A stretch of 64,000 bases of DNA, taken from positions 372,001-436,000 of the forward strand of contig NZ_JAKRNK010000002.1 of the NCBI RefSeq assembly GCF_022346885.1, in the 5' to 3' direction. The notes below the pieces were generated by a model. It did no database searches. It was not told where the DNA came from and saw only the letters and a list, made by a program, of their open reading frames with translations. The DNA comes from Paenibacillus sp. ACRRX (GTDB lineage: Bacteria; Bacillota; Bacilli; Paenibacillales; Paenibacillaceae). A program made the translations under genes and the position numbers. Shown piece by piece: positions 27,592-36,233 of the stretch. Numbering within the stretch: position 1 is the stretch's first letter; each line of letters starts with the position of its first letter.

Positions 27592-28746
27592 CTATGTGTC
27601 ATACAGTCCAGAACGCGACTTGAACCATTGGAACAAATGGGTAGCAACTACTTTCAGCACAGCATAGCCTGGTACGGCTAGTATTATGCCTACGATACCA
27701 AATAGGTTACCGGCTGTTAAAATAACAAAAATAATCGTAATAGGATGGATTTTTAAAGTCTTGCCCATAATTTGCGGAGAAATAAATTTACCCTCCACCA
27801 GTTGGACGACAGTCCAGACAATAACCATCTTTAGCAGCATAACGGGAGATGTAACAAGTGCGATGATTAAAGCTGGCGTAATAGCAATCGCTGGGCCCAG
27901 ATAAGGAACGATGCTCGTACATGCCGCTATAACAGCCAGCACAAGCGAATACTCAAGACCGATAATCAAGTAGCCAATATACAATAAGATCCCGATACAG
28001 AAGCTGACAATAATTTGTCCACGGATATAGGAACTGATTTGACCGTTAATATCTGACATCACTTTGTAAGAGCGCGAGCGGAGACCCATCGGGACAAAGT
28101 TGGTGATATAGCCTGGAAGCTTTTTCCCATCCTTGAGCAAATAAAATAATATAAACGGCACAATGACAAAAGCCAACACAAACTCTGTTATTTTCCCTAA
28201 AAATGCCCCTAATCCTTTAAACGTATCATTAAAGAAGGACGATGCTTTCGCGGTTAGGTTCTGCACAAGCTCAGAGGCGTTAAAGCCTAGACTTTGCTGG
28301 ACCTGATTAAATACATCACTGCCAATCCAGGTTTGGAACAACAGCTGTGCTTCATGATAATACTTAGGGAAGTTCTCCGATAAACTTATGATTTGATCAC
28401 GTACAAATGGAACGATGGCAACGATCAGGAATGTCACCAATCCAGCAATGAGCAAATACAACACCAGTATGGAATAAATACGTTTGATCCGAAAACGCTC
28501 CAGCACATCCACGATCGGATTAAGTAAATAATACGCCACACCTGCTAAAATAATGGGCAGTGAGACGGTTGTGAGCAGTACTTTAAAGGGCTCAAAAACG
28601 TATGATATTTTGGTAAATACATATACGTTTAATCCAACCAGCAGCAGAATAAGTAAGAACAGAACAAATTTCTGGTGGAGGAAAAATTGCAGCAGTTTAC
28701 CGCTCCAATTGGTTGGTGACTTGACACGCGATTCGTCCGAATTCAA
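27592..28746 (-). CDS. AI-2E family transporter (PerM/YtvI-like)
   Basis: A 384-residue membrane protein with about eight hydrophobic segments. AI-2E/PerM family motifs include [18 protein letters not shown] near 70, a long soluble stretch at about 125-185, [17 protein letters not shown], and [21 protein letters not shown] near 265-285, with [16 protein letters not shown] near the end. Family members range from autoinducer-2 export to sodium/proton exchange, so the substrate is open. TTG start at 28746 follows AAGGAGTG by eight bases. Confidence 0.9.
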   Translation of the reverse strand: MNSDESRVKSPTNWSGKLLQFFLHQKFVLFLLILLLVGLNVYVFTKISYVFEPFKVLLTTVSLPIILAGVAYYLLNPIVDVLERFRIKRIYSILVLYLLIAGLVTFLIVAIVPFVRDQIISLSENFPKYYHEAQLLFQTWIGSDVFNQVQQSLGFNASELVQNLTAKASSFFNDTFKGLGAFLGKITEFVLAFVIVPFILFYLLKDGKKLPGYITNFVPMGLRSRSYKVMSDINGQISSYIRGQIIVSFCIGILLYIGYLIIGLEYSLVLAVIAACTSIVPYLGPAIAITPALIIALVTSPVMLLKMVIVWTVVQLVEGKFISPQIMGKTLKIHPITIIFVILTAGNLFGIVGIILAVPGYAVLKVVATHLFQWFKSRSGLYDT

Positions 28747-29052
28747 GTACGACTCACTCCTTATTATATTGTATATAAGAGAGATCTTTCTCTACTCCCT
28801 GTCCAATGTACTACGCACAAAGTTGATCATAAGCGTCATAAATGTCAGCATTATTCTGAGTGTTATTGGCAAGCCTATGGTGAACTTTTCATCAATTGGT
28901 TGAGTTTTCATTTTATTATATGATTTGTTTGGGCCATGCTCAACTCGTTTGGAATAAGATGATACGCTCACAATCCACACATAACCCGAAACCAGTTTAG
29001 CACCGCTTTCGTATCGTCTGTAAAATGGAATTCGAAGAGGAGGCATTCATGT
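28747..29052. other. Intergenic region between the AI-2E-type transporter and the small membrane protein
   Basis: It holds the upstream regions of two divergent genes. A minus-strand frame with one hydrophobic stretch (28792-29046) has no ribosome site at any of its starts, so I do not call it. Nothing else is recognisable. Confidence 0.4.
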
Positions 29053-29262
29053 ATGATGTCACGTCTCAGTACAGTCACCTATAAAAAATTTGGTATTGTG
29101 GCATTTGCAGCTATAGTATTAGGTGTTATTATTGCGCTTGTACCTAGTGGTATGGTTCGCACCCTTGCTATTATTGCCATTACGCTTATTGCATTTGTAC
29201 TGCAAGGTACGATCATCAGTGACAATAATACCAGCATAGATCAAACAGACGATAAAGATTGA
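29053..29262 (+). CDS. Small membrane protein of unknown function
   Basis: A 69-residue protein with two closely spaced hydrophobic helices (about 13-31 and 36-52), a basic N-terminus and an acidic C-terminal tail (NNTSIDQTDDKD), so both ends are probably cytoplasmic. AGAGGAGG lies about ten bases upstream. A second ATG four bases earlier (29049) opens an 11-codon frame that overlaps the start and might tune translation. I do not recognise a family. Monocistronic. Confidence 0.65.
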   Translation: MMSRLSTVTYKKFGIVAFAAIVLGVIIALVPSGMVRTLAIIAITLIAFVLQGTIISDNNTSIDQTDDKD

Positions 29263-29325
29263 AGCACTTTGGAACCCCTTCTTAATTAAGGGACACAGAT
29301 CTCCTCTTCCCATTGTCGTCTATCC

Positions 29326-29835
29326 CTATGACGGAACAATGGGAATCCAATACTTGCATATCCCGTTCTGAATTGACGTAAGGCGTCCATGGTTGGCTTC
29401 AACCACCCTCCTGGACGCCATATTGGTTTCATCTACAGTTAGCAGTACTTCCTGCAGCGCTCTGTTACATGCTTCCTCTAGTAATAACTTTAAAATAATC
29501 GTCCCATATCCTTTATTCCGTTCGCTTGGTCTGATTGCATAGCCAATATGGCCGCCTCTCTCTGCTAAAGATTCATTTAGATAATGCCGTAACTTCCCAA
29601 GTCCAACAGGCTGATCATTCGAGAGAAGCCAGTAAGAGGTTTGCGGCACAAAATTTGGAGCCAAAGCTAGCCCACGTGACATCTTCTCAGACTGACTCAA
29701 AGCAAGTCTGAACTGCTTGGGTGTTAATCCGTACAAGCTATTGTGAAATCCGTTCTCGCCCGGTCCCATTTCTTGCGACATCTCATAGTAACGATAATCA
29801 TCGAATTTCGTAAACCTACGAAGTTTGATATTCAT
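29326..29835 (-). CDS. GNAT-family N-acetyltransferase
   Basis: This 169-residue enzyme has the acetyl-CoA fold: HIGYAIRPSERNKGYGTIILKL near 100-120 (motif A, R-x-x-G-x-G) and ALQEVLLTVDETNMASRRVVEANHG afterwards (motif B). WLLSNDQPVGLGKLRHYLNE is the preceding beta-hairpin. ATG at 29835 has GGGGGAG six bases upstream and gives MNIKLRRF; the longer frame from 29895 adds 20 residues without a ribosome site. The substrate is unknown. Single gene. Confidence 0.9.
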   Translation of the reverse strand: MNIKLRRFTKFDDYRYYEMSQEMGPGENGFHNSLYGLTPKQFRLALSQSEKMSRGLALAPNFVPQTSYWLLSNDQPVGLGKLRHYLNESLAERGGHIGYAIRPSERNKGYGTIILKLLLEEACNRALQEVLLTVDETNMASRRVVEANHGRLTSIQNGICKYWIPIVPS

Positions 29836-29914
29836 AATCGTCTCCCCCTCAAATAACACTTTATGATGCGCTGGAACTAAAAATGAAGCATACATATAGG
29901 GTTGAGCCTAACAG

Positions 29915-30007
29915 TTACTCGGTCACCGAGCCAATTCGAAACCTCATCTGAGTCGCATTCGGTATTCCCCACTCATTTTTGGCCATTCCGAACCCTTGAT
30001 GTATCAT
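29915..30007 (-). pseudogene. Fossil of a beta-lactamase-family serine hydrolase
   Basis: A 30-codon minus-strand frame reads GFGMAKNEWGIPNATQ followed by MRFRIGSVTE and a stop. This is the conserved N-terminal stretch of serine hydrolases of the PBP4*/EstB type, which normally runs on as TKFRIGSVTKQFTA. The catalytic Lys is changed to Glu and the frame stops at once, so no enzyme can be made. It is unlike the intact SLH hydrolase in detail and so is probably a separate decayed gene. Confidence 0.65.
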
Positions 30008-30460
30008 CTCGGTTCATTCCCTCTACAGCAACGACCTACTTATACGAATATCGTCTCACGAATAGCACCTTCAAGCTGCTTATAAATAGACTGAATAGTT
30101 GTACTGACTCCAGATTGCGCAGTTTATCCATAGTTCGCAGCTATACACTTCCTTTAGAAGTTTTGCAGTACTTTGCCACTTCCTGAATCGTCGTTTGCAT
30201 ATATCCTTTGGAAGCAAAACAAGTTCGTTGCGGATAACAATATGGTCGTCATTTTATCTGGCAATAAGCCATTAGACGGATCGGTCATTTTGATTACACC
30301 TTCCAAGAACCTATAAGTTCTATTATTGTCTCACAGGTCCTGTTGTCGTAACAAAGATAGTTCTATGATACAAACTGATGTTACATTAGCTTTCAAAATG
30401 GCTTGCTTTCTGTTTGCCATTAAATAAAGAATGTCAGCATTTAATGGATATTTATATCAC
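30008..30460. other. Degenerate intergenic stretch
   Basis: Short broken minus-strand frames with ribosome-like sites are present (for example MQTTIQEVAKYCKTSKGSV, about 30144-30203, and a 44-codon frame starting near 30284). None has a recognisable full domain. The area looks like eroded coding sequence next to the serine-hydrolase fossil. Confidence 0.35.
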
Positions 30461-30464
30461 AAAA

Positions 30465-30484
30465 GGCAGCCCTTAGGGGCTGCC
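30465..30484 (-). terminator. Intrinsic terminator of aspA
   Basis: GGCAGCCC (30465-30472) pairs with GGGCTGCC (30477-30484) around four bases, followed by TTTT on the minus strand. Confidence 0.88.
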
Positions 30485-30506
30485 TCGTCAATAAATAAAG
30501 TATGTT

Positions 30507-31931
30507 CTATTCTCTATCAAATAAAGCTGCGCCTGCAATCCCAGGCTTGGTCATCTCATGAGCGTCCAAAATAACATCCAGTTCCTCTTCTGTTAACACT
30601 TGATACATCAAGCATAGCTCTCGAACGGACTTCCCGCTTTCTGTCGCTTCGCGAGCAATACGTGCAGCAACCTCATAACCCAGATGCGGGCTAATCGCTG
30701 TAATGATCCCTACACTATTCTCAACGTACAAGCGACAACGTTCCTCATTGGCTTCGATTCCTTCAAGGCAATGTGTGCGGAATACTTTAAAGACGTTGTT
30801 CATCATACTCAGTGATTGCAGCAAGTTAAACACCAGTACCGGCTCCATCACATTAAGCTCCAACTGCCCTGCCTCAGATGCAAGACAGATCGTATGATCA
30901 TTGCCAATCACTTGGAATGCGACTTGGTTCACCACTTCACACATGACCGGATTCACTTTCCCTGGCATTATCGAAGAGCCAGGTTGGCGTGCCGGTAAGC
31001 GAATCTCCCCGAATCCGGTACGGGGTCCAGATGCAAGCAGACGCAAATCATTTGCAATCTTGGACATATTCATCATACAGACCTTTAACGAGGCGGACAC
31101 TTCCGTATACGCATCCGTATTTTGCGTGGCATCGATAAGATGCTCAGCATGCTTAAGAGGCAATCCGCTTAACTGTGCTAACAATTCCACCACTCGTTGA
31201 ATATAACGCGGGTCGGCATTTAAGCCTGTTCCAACCGCAGTAGCGCCCATATTTACTTCATACAAATGTTCCTTTGTGTGCTCGATTCGCTTAATGTCTC
31301 GAGCAAGCATTCGGCAATAAGCTTCAAACTCTTGACCTAGACGAATAGGAACGGCATCCTGAAGATGCGTACGTCCCATCTTAATTACATGATCAAACTG
31401 CTCAGCCTTATCGCTAAAGGTCTGATGCAGTTCTCGCATCGTGATAAGCAGCTTATCTATAAGCGTTAAGACAGCGATGTGTATCGCAGTCGGAAAAGCA
31501 TCATTAGTAGATTGTGCGCGATTCACATGGTTATTTGGGCTTAAGCTCGCATAATCGCCTTTAGCCTTGCCGAGCAGCTCCAGCGCGCGGTTCGCAATGA
31601 CTTCATTGGCATTCATATTGATCGAAGTACCGGCTCCACCTTGAATCGGGTCAACGATAAATTGCTCGTGCCACTGACCTTGAATAATCTCATCAGCCGC
31701 TTGTGTAATCGCTTGGCACAAGTTAGGCTGTAATTGCTTCACTTCCATATTGGCAATCGCTGCCGACTTCTTGACGATCGCTAACGCACGGATCAACTCT
31801 TCACTCATCCGATATCCGGTAATTGGGAAGTTCTCTACTGCCCGCAGCGTCTGAATACCATAGTATGCCTCGTGGGGCACTTCTTTTTCTCCAAGGAAAT
31901 CTTTCTCTGTTCTTGTTAAAAGTGTAGCCAT
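30507..31931 (-). CDS. aspA: Aspartate ammonia-lyase
   Basis: AspA converts L-aspartate to fumarate and ammonia. This 474-residue protein shows the superfamily pattern: YYGIQTLRAVENFPITGYRM near 24-43, GGAGTSINMNANEVIANRA near 96-115, SPNNHVNRAQSTNDAFPTA near 128-146, MGRTHLQDAVP, and the catalytic-loop signature GSSIMPGKVNPVMCEVVNQV near 318. GAGTS in place of the fumarase SGTQS, and NNHVN in place of NDHVN, favour aspartase over fumarase. ATG 31931 gives MATLLTRTEKD and is preferred to a TTG at 31967. A cre-like site overlaps its probable transcription start. Confidence 0.88.
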   Translation of the reverse strand: MATLLTRTEKDFLGEKEVPHEAYYGIQTLRAVENFPITGYRMSEELIRALAIVKKSAAIANMEVKQLQPNLCQAITQAADEIIQGQWHEQFIVDPIQGGAGTSINMNANEVIANRALELLGKAKGDYASLSPNNHVNRAQSTNDAFPTAIHIAVLTLIDKLLITMRELHQTFSDKAEQFDHVIKMGRTHLQDAVPIRLGQEFEAYCRMLARDIKRIEHTKEHLYEVNMGATAVGTGLNADPRYIQRVVELLAQLSGLPLKHAEHLIDATQNTDAYTEVSASLKVCMMNMSKIANDLRLLASGPRTGFGEIRLPARQPGSSIMPGKVNPVMCEVVNQVAFQVIGNDHTICLASEAGQLELNVMEPVLVFNLLQSLSMMNNVFKVFRTHCLEGIEANEERCRLYVENSVGIITAISPHLGYEVAARIAREATESGKSVRELCLMYQVLTEEELDVILDAHEMTKPGIAGAALFDRE

Positions 31932-31981
31932 AGGATTCACTTTCTTTCTGTAGGTAATAGAAAACAAATCAGTAACACACT

Positions 31982-31995
31982 AGTAAGCGTTTACA
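31982..31995 (-). promoter_or_regulatory. Catabolite-responsive element (CcpA cre) candidate for aspA
   Basis: The minus strand reads TGTAAACGCTTACT, 13 of 14 to the cre pattern TGWNANCGNTNWCA. It lies over the predicted transcription start, so CcpA would repress aspA on glucose. Confidence 0.7.
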
Positions 31996-32000
31996 GGGTA

Positions 32001-32009
32001 AGTATACCA
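32001..32009 (-). promoter_or_regulatory. Extended -10 promoter of aspA
   Basis: TGGTATACT on the minus strand is an extended -10 element (TGnTATAAT-like). No good -35 is visible, which extended -10 promoters tolerate. Confidence 0.55.
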
Positions 32010-32255
32010 TTGATTACCATACTTATCTATTATAATCTTATGATTTTCATCACATAATTTTAACCAGTGTATTATTATGATTGATATTTTGACCACTCCT
32101 TCAATAAATACCATATTTTAATCATTGCATTAGATACTCAAAAATTTAAATATTATGATCTAAACGCAAATGGGAAATTCATCATTTTGTGTTGATTTTA
32201 TTTGACTGAAACGAGATTCGATGAAATATTAAATATAAAAACTGGAGGAGCAGAC

Positions 32256-32792
32256 ATGGATTCCAAACAAGCCTTTACAAGGTTTGAAGAACTCTCGCAA
32301 GACTACATAACAACCATTAAACGCTATAGCTACGAGGACCTACTATTTAAACCCTCTCCTACTTCCTGGTCGCTTGGCGAGTTGAATAACCATGTAGTGG
32401 GTACTGGCTTCATTCAGATGGAGACTTTAATGAATTGCAGGACAGCCGCGGCACTGCCAAAGAAGAAATCCTGGTCTGGAAGGATTGTCTACTTTATCGG
32501 TTCCATACCGCCAATTAAAGTCAAAATGCCAGAGACTATTGAACACACACCTTTCCAACCGTGCAGCAAAGAACAGCTATTGGAGCGCTGGCATTCATTT
32601 CTGAATACGATGAGAGAACTGGAGACCCTTGTATCTACCATTCCTCGCGATCAAAAAATGAAACAGCCCTATCTGGGTTATTTGAATGCAGAAGAATGGT
32701 ATGAGCATATTGTGATGCACGTTGCTCACCACTTGCGACAACAGACACGTATCGAGCGAGTGCTTCGCAAACGAATACAAGACCACAATTAA
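32256..32792 (+). CDS. DinB family protein
   Basis: This 178-residue protein has the DinB_2 four-helix-bundle signature: FEELSQDYITTIKRYSYEDL, SWSLGELNNHVVGTG (first metal-type His) and YEHIVMHVAHHLRQQ (the other His pair). DinB proteins are metal-dependent, and some are thiol-dependent transferases; the role here is unknown. ATG 32256 follows CTGGAGGAG and is preferred to an upstream start at 32202. No SOS box is seen upstream. Single gene before a DMT transporter. Confidence 0.88.
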   Translation: MDSKQAFTRFEELSQDYITTIKRYSYEDLLFKPSPTSWSLGELNNHVVGTGFIQMETLMNCRTAAALPKKKSWSGRIVYFIGSIPPIKVKMPETIEHTPFQPCSKEQLLERWHSFLNTMRELETLVSTIPRDQKMKQPYLGYLNAEEWYEHIVMHVAHHLRQQTRIERVLRKRIQDHN

Positions 32793-32873
32793 GATTCACT
32801 TAGCGCTAAATTTACTGTATACTTGCTGATGGTTGAGTTGATCTAAATCCATCGTGTCGAGGTGTTAAGCAGT

Positions 32874-33791
32874 ATGGCGTCCAAGAAATCACTGCATTTG
32901 TATATTTGTATGTTTATCGGTATCATTGCGATTTCATTTTCGGCTATTATCGTCAAATGGTCGGAGGCCCCCGCTTCCATTCTGGGCATGTATCGACTGC
33001 TGCTTACTAATCTGCTGTTGCTGCCATGGATGTGGTCTTATCGTGAGGAGTGGAAGGCCGTTCGTGTGAACGATTGGTTAAGGCTGGCAGCATCTGGATT
33101 ATTCTTAGGCATTCATTTTTTGCTGTGGATGGAATCACTGCGTTACACCTCCGTATCCAGCTCTACTGTCATCTTGACCTTAGAACCTGTACTGATCCTT
33201 ATTGCTTCATACTGGCTGTTTCAGCATCGTATTAAGCGTTCCGCAATCTATGGTCTTGGTCTTGCCTTAATTGGTATGGTATTGATCGGTTGGGGAGATT
33301 TTCAGCTTTCTGGTCAGGCCTTATACGGGGACCTTTTATCCGTGCTTGGCACGATTGCTGTTGTTATACATATGTTATTGGGTCAAGACTTAAGGAGCCG
33401 CGTCACCTCATACGTCTACAATTTTTCCGTATTTCTAGTAGCTGGGGTCAGCTTGGCCGTATACAATTTATGTGCAGGTATTGCTCTAGGCGGGTACTCT
33501 TCCAATGAATGGCTCCTATTCGTCTTAATGGCAGTCATTCCAACTGTGCTTGGCCATATGTTGTTTAACTGGCTGCTCAAGTATTTAAGCGCCACTTCGA
33601 TCTCGATGAGTATCCTTGGAGAACCGGTGGGTGCTAGCTTGCTGGCTTGGATACTGCTCGGTGAGACGCTTGGTACGTTACAGTTGTTTGCTTGTGTGCT
33701 GCTCATTCTCGGTGTCTGGATCTTTCTGCGGAATGATAGGCCTTCAACCGCGTCACATCATGCGGCTTCACAACCTATCTCTCCACAATAA
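32874..33791 (+). CDS. EamA-family (drug/metabolite) transporter
   Basis: A 305-residue protein with ten hydrophobic helices forming two EamA repeats (FSAIIVKWSEAPASILGMYR in the first; LFNWLLKYLSATSISMSILG in the second, with EPVGASLLAWILLGE). Members of this group export amino acids, nucleosides or drugs; no substrate can be assigned. The earlier GTG at 32862 is inside the GAGGTG ribosome site, so ATG 32874 is chosen. It shares a strong bidirectional terminator with the convergent MFS gene. Confidence 0.9.
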   Translation: MASKKSLHLYICMFIGIIAISFSAIIVKWSEAPASILGMYRLLLTNLLLLPWMWSYREEWKAVRVNDWLRLAASGLFLGIHFLLWMESLRYTSVSSSTVILTLEPVLILIASYWLFQHRIKRSAIYGLGLALIGMVLIGWGDFQLSGQALYGDLLSVLGTIAVVIHMLLGQDLRSRVTSYVYNFSVFLVAGVSLAVYNLCAGIALGGYSSNEWLLFVLMAVIPTVLGHMLFNWLLKYLSATSISMSILGEPVGASLLAWILLGETLGTLQLFACVLLILGVWIFLRNDRPSTASHHAASQPISPQ

Positions 33792-33867
33792 AGAGTGCGT
33801 CAATGAGGCATTTGATAGAACGAGTGATCGATTTTCCAACAGAATAGATCATTGTTCATAAAAATAG

Positions 33868-33904
33868 AACCCCCCGCATCACTACCGTAGTGGTGCGGGG
33901 GGTT
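33868..33904. terminator. Strong bidirectional terminator
   Basis: AACCCCCCGCATCACTAC pairs perfectly with GTGGTGCGGGGGGTT in 33868-33904 with a small loop. It separates the EamA gene from the MFS gene. Confidence 0.92.
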
Positions 33905-33986
33905 CGTTTAATTACTTAGAAGTGGTGCTACACTATAAGAGAAACAACCCCAACTTCAATCAGCATAAATGAGCATTTTATAAGCA

Positions 33987-35210
33987 TTAACTCATGTGGG
34001 ATTCAATGGCTGCTTTGTTCGCCGACTTAGAAGAGTTCCTTCCCCATATGACCGACAAACCAAAACTTATCACAAGAATGATGGCACCAAACGAATAGGG
34101 CAGATCCAAATGAATGTCAAATAATATACCTGCAAGCGCCGGACCAAAGATGTTACCTAGACTCATGTACGCATTGTTCATACCAGCTACGAACCCTTGC
34201 TCCTCGCCTGCAAGCTTAGACAATAACGTGTTAATCGCAGGACGTAATATCGATGTAAACGTAAAGAAGAGCACGATCATCACAAGCATATACGACATAT
34301 TCCCTGAAAATAACATCAACACCAACGTAACTGCTGATGCCAGGAAGGTTACATTAATCAGCCTACGCTCCCCAAACTTCTTCAGTAATTTATCGATAAA
34401 CAACGCTTGAATAAACACACCAACCAATGCTCCCACAGTAATTAAAATCGAAATGTCACGTGCTGTATAACCATATCTTTGATCAACAAAGAGTGGAAAA
34501 ATAGCTTCAAAATTCGCCAAGCCAAACGTTAAAGTAAACATGAGGAACAAAAAGATCCAATAGGGAGCTTTTATAGACTGAGCCAATTGTTTGAAAATAT
34601 TTTCGGCTTTCTGCTTATGCTTCATCAACTGTTGCCGCTGTTCAACCGACAACGTCTCTGGGAGTACGAGCAAGGAGACAATCATAGCGATCGCACCTAC
34701 ACCTGCCGATACATAAAATGGCGCACGAATGCCCAGTTCAGCTAAAAATCCGCCAATGCCAGGCCCAATTACAAATCCTAGTGACATCGAAGCACCAAGC
34801 ATGCCTAGTCCTTTGCCTCGACTTTCAACACTGGTTACATCCGCTACATAGGCCATCATAGAAGGAATCATAGCCGCAGCACCTATTCCTCCAACAAACC
34901 GAGATACATAAAGCATCCACATTTGATCTGCAACTGCAAAGATTAAATTGGAACCACTAAACAGAAGAAGACCTGCAATGATTAACTTTTTGCGTCCGAA
35001 TCGATCGGACCACTCACCTGCGATCGGTGAAAAAATAAACTGCGTCAATCCCATCGCTGCCACCAGATACCCCGCAGCCTTACCACTAGCACCGAATTCC
35101 TTCAAAAACTCAGGCAGCACCGGGATAATCAGACCGATACCTAACATGGCAATAAACATGTTAACCATCAAGATCAGCAATGGCCCTTTATTCATTTCCT
35201 TACCAGACAT
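33987..35210 (-). CDS. MFS drug-efflux transporter, NorA/Bmr type (DHA1)
   Basis: A 407-residue protein with twelve hydrophobic helices. Motif A GEWSDRFGRKKLIIAG lies near 65, and the motif C-like GFVIGPGIGGFLAELG near 135 is the antiporter signature of DHA1 efflux pumps. The N-terminal LIIPVLPEFLKEFG is typical of the Bmr/NorA/TetA branch. ATG 35210 follows GGAGGAG. It is divergent from a TetR regulator, with a perfect inverted repeat across its promoter, so it is very likely an inducible pump. Substrate range is unknown. Confidence 0.9.
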   Translation of the reverse strand: MSGKEMNKGPLLILMVNMFIAMLGIGLIIPVLPEFLKEFGASGKAAGYLVAAMGLTQFIFSPIAGEWSDRFGRKKLIIAGLLLFSGSNLIFAVADQMWMLYVSRFVGGIGAAAMIPSMMAYVADVTSVESRGKGLGMLGASMSLGFVIGPGIGGFLAELGIRAPFYVSAGVGAIAMIVSLLVLPETLSVEQRQQLMKHKQKAENIFKQLAQSIKAPYWIFLFLMFTLTFGLANFEAIFPLFVDQRYGYTARDISILITVGALVGVFIQALFIDKLLKKFGERRLINVTFLASAVTLVLMLFSGNMSYMLVMIVLFFTFTSILRPAINTLLSKLAGEEQGFVAGMNNAYMSLGNIFGPALAGILFDIHLDLPYSFGAIILVISFGLSVIWGRNSSKSANKAAIESHMS

Positions 35211-35293
35211 AGTTGTTTGCTCTCCTCCACTGCAGAACACTTATTTCCATTCTGCATGATTGGTTTGTTACTATCTTTTTTTCTGTAAGAAGA

Positions 35294-35323
35294 AGTATAT
35301 CTCACAGATTGACCCAAAGTCAA
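35294..35323 (-). promoter_or_regulatory. Promoter of the MFS efflux gene
   Basis: On the minus strand: TTGACT (35318-35323), 18 bases, TATACT (35294-35299). The whole spacer lies inside the inverted repeat at 35298-35334. Confidence 0.75.
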
Positions 35324-35334
35324 TCTGTGAGATA
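35298..35334. promoter_or_regulatory. Perfect 16-bp inverted repeat: operator for the TetR regulator
   Basis: TATCTCACAGATTGAC and its exact reverse complement GTCAATCTGTGAGATA are separated by five bases, 37 bp in all. The repeat covers the -35 and spacer of the efflux promoter, so a bound repressor would block RNA polymerase. Confidence 0.85.
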
Positions 35335-35360
35335 TTAAATTTTTCCCTTTAGCCAATTGC

Positions 35361-35390
35361 TTGACAGTTCTTTCAGACACGCTCTATCAT
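35361..35390 (+). promoter_or_regulatory. Promoter of the TetR regulator gene
   Basis: TTGACA (35361-35366), 18 bases, TATCAT (35385-35390). A second 12-bp palindrome, TTACATATGTAA (35400-35411), lies just after the probable start. Confidence 0.65.
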
Positions 35391-35435
35391 AAATAGGTCT
35401 TACATATGTAAACCAGTAGAGGGGAGGATGGCAAA

Positions 35436-36041
35436 GTGGCCAGAAATGAAGAGAAGGACCGAGAGCTTCGCAAGGAACGTTGCGAGCAGATTATGTCTGC
35501 GGCAGTTGAGTTATTTGCCAAGAATGGAATGAACTCTACGAAGATATCTGATATCGCCAAGCAAGCCGGCATGAGTCACGGGCTTGTCTATAATTATTTC
35601 AAATCCAAAGATGAAATCTATGTATCTCTTTTAAATAAAAATATAAACAGCTTTAAGCATGAATTGGCTCGTATTACGCAAATGCAAGCAACTGCAGACG
35701 TAAAATTAAAGTGTCTCGTGGAACAAGTATATGTATACAACTGGGATGATGCTTTATTTCATCAATTGTTTATGGAACAATTTATGACATCCGATTCGAC
35801 TAGTGTGGAATTAAAGGCTGCTGTGAAACTGCAGATGAATGATAATTTACAGATGGTTGCCTCCATAATGGCGGATGGCCAAGCTTCCGGACATATCGTT
35901 GACGGATCACCAAGTGTGCTCGCTTATTACTTTCTAGTTTGCCTTCAGTCCATTCTTCTAGCCGAAGCAAAAGATCTGTCATTTATCGAGCAAGATTCGG
36001 CCATGCACATTTTACATTTATTTCTACGCCATCAGCACTAA
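35436..36041 (+). CDS. TetR/AcrR-family transcriptional regulator
   Basis: This 201-residue protein has an N-terminal TetR HTH (about 12-60: IMSAAVELFAKNGMNSTKIS, DIAKQAGMSHGLVYNYFKSK) and an all-helical ligand domain. GTG start at 35436 follows GAGGGGAGG. It is divergent from the MFS pump, so it is the likely repressor of that gene through the 37-bp repeat and perhaps of itself through the nearby 12-bp palindrome. The inducer is unknown. Confidence 0.92.
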   Translation: MARNEEKDRELRKERCEQIMSAAVELFAKNGMNSTKISDIAKQAGMSHGLVYNYFKSKDEIYVSLLNKNINSFKHELARITQMQATADVKLKCLVEQVYVYNWDDALFHQLFMEQFMTSDSTSVELKAAVKLQMNDNLQMVASIMADGQASGHIVDGSPSVLAYYFLVCLQSILLAEAKDLSFIEQDSAMHILHLFLRHQH

Positions 36042-36073
36042 CTCAACAGTCACACAGTCACTTATCGAAAATG

Positions 36074-36101
36074 GCCTCATCAGCTGCATGTTGATCGAGG
36101 C
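36074..36101 (+). terminator. Weak terminator after the TetR gene
   Basis: GCCTC-TCA and TGA-GAGGC arms with a small bulge are followed by TGCTTT. The T run is poor. Confidence 0.4.
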
Positions 36102-36149
36102 TGCTTTCAACTACCTCCCCCTTACTTCCGCATCATACCTACGATCCCA

Positions 36150-36179
36150 TGTTCACATTCAATGCGCTACTGCATAAAA
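36150..36179 (+). promoter_or_regulatory. Possible sigma-G promoter of gerABC
   Basis: TGTTCA (36150-36155), 17 bases, CATAAAA (36173-36179) loosely fits the forespore pattern TGMATA / CATAMTA expected for germinant-receptor operons. Confidence 0.35.
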
Positions 36180-36233
36180 AAAGAAATATTTACGCAAACT
36201 TCCCACATTATGAATAATGTTGGGGATGAGACT

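Noticed and set aside
28792..29046. Minus-strand frame of 84 codons with one hydrophobic segment
   Set aside because: No ribosome site before any possible start and no recognisable family; lies where two divergent upstream regions are expected.
29902..30186. Plus-strand 94-codon frame
   Set aside because: Composition looks like a reading of the opposite strand, where a recognisable serine-hydrolase fragment lies.
30237..30250. GCGGATAACAAT, identical to part of the E. coli lac operator
   Set aside because: A half-site only, in eroded sequence, with no LacI-type gene or target nearby; treated as chance.
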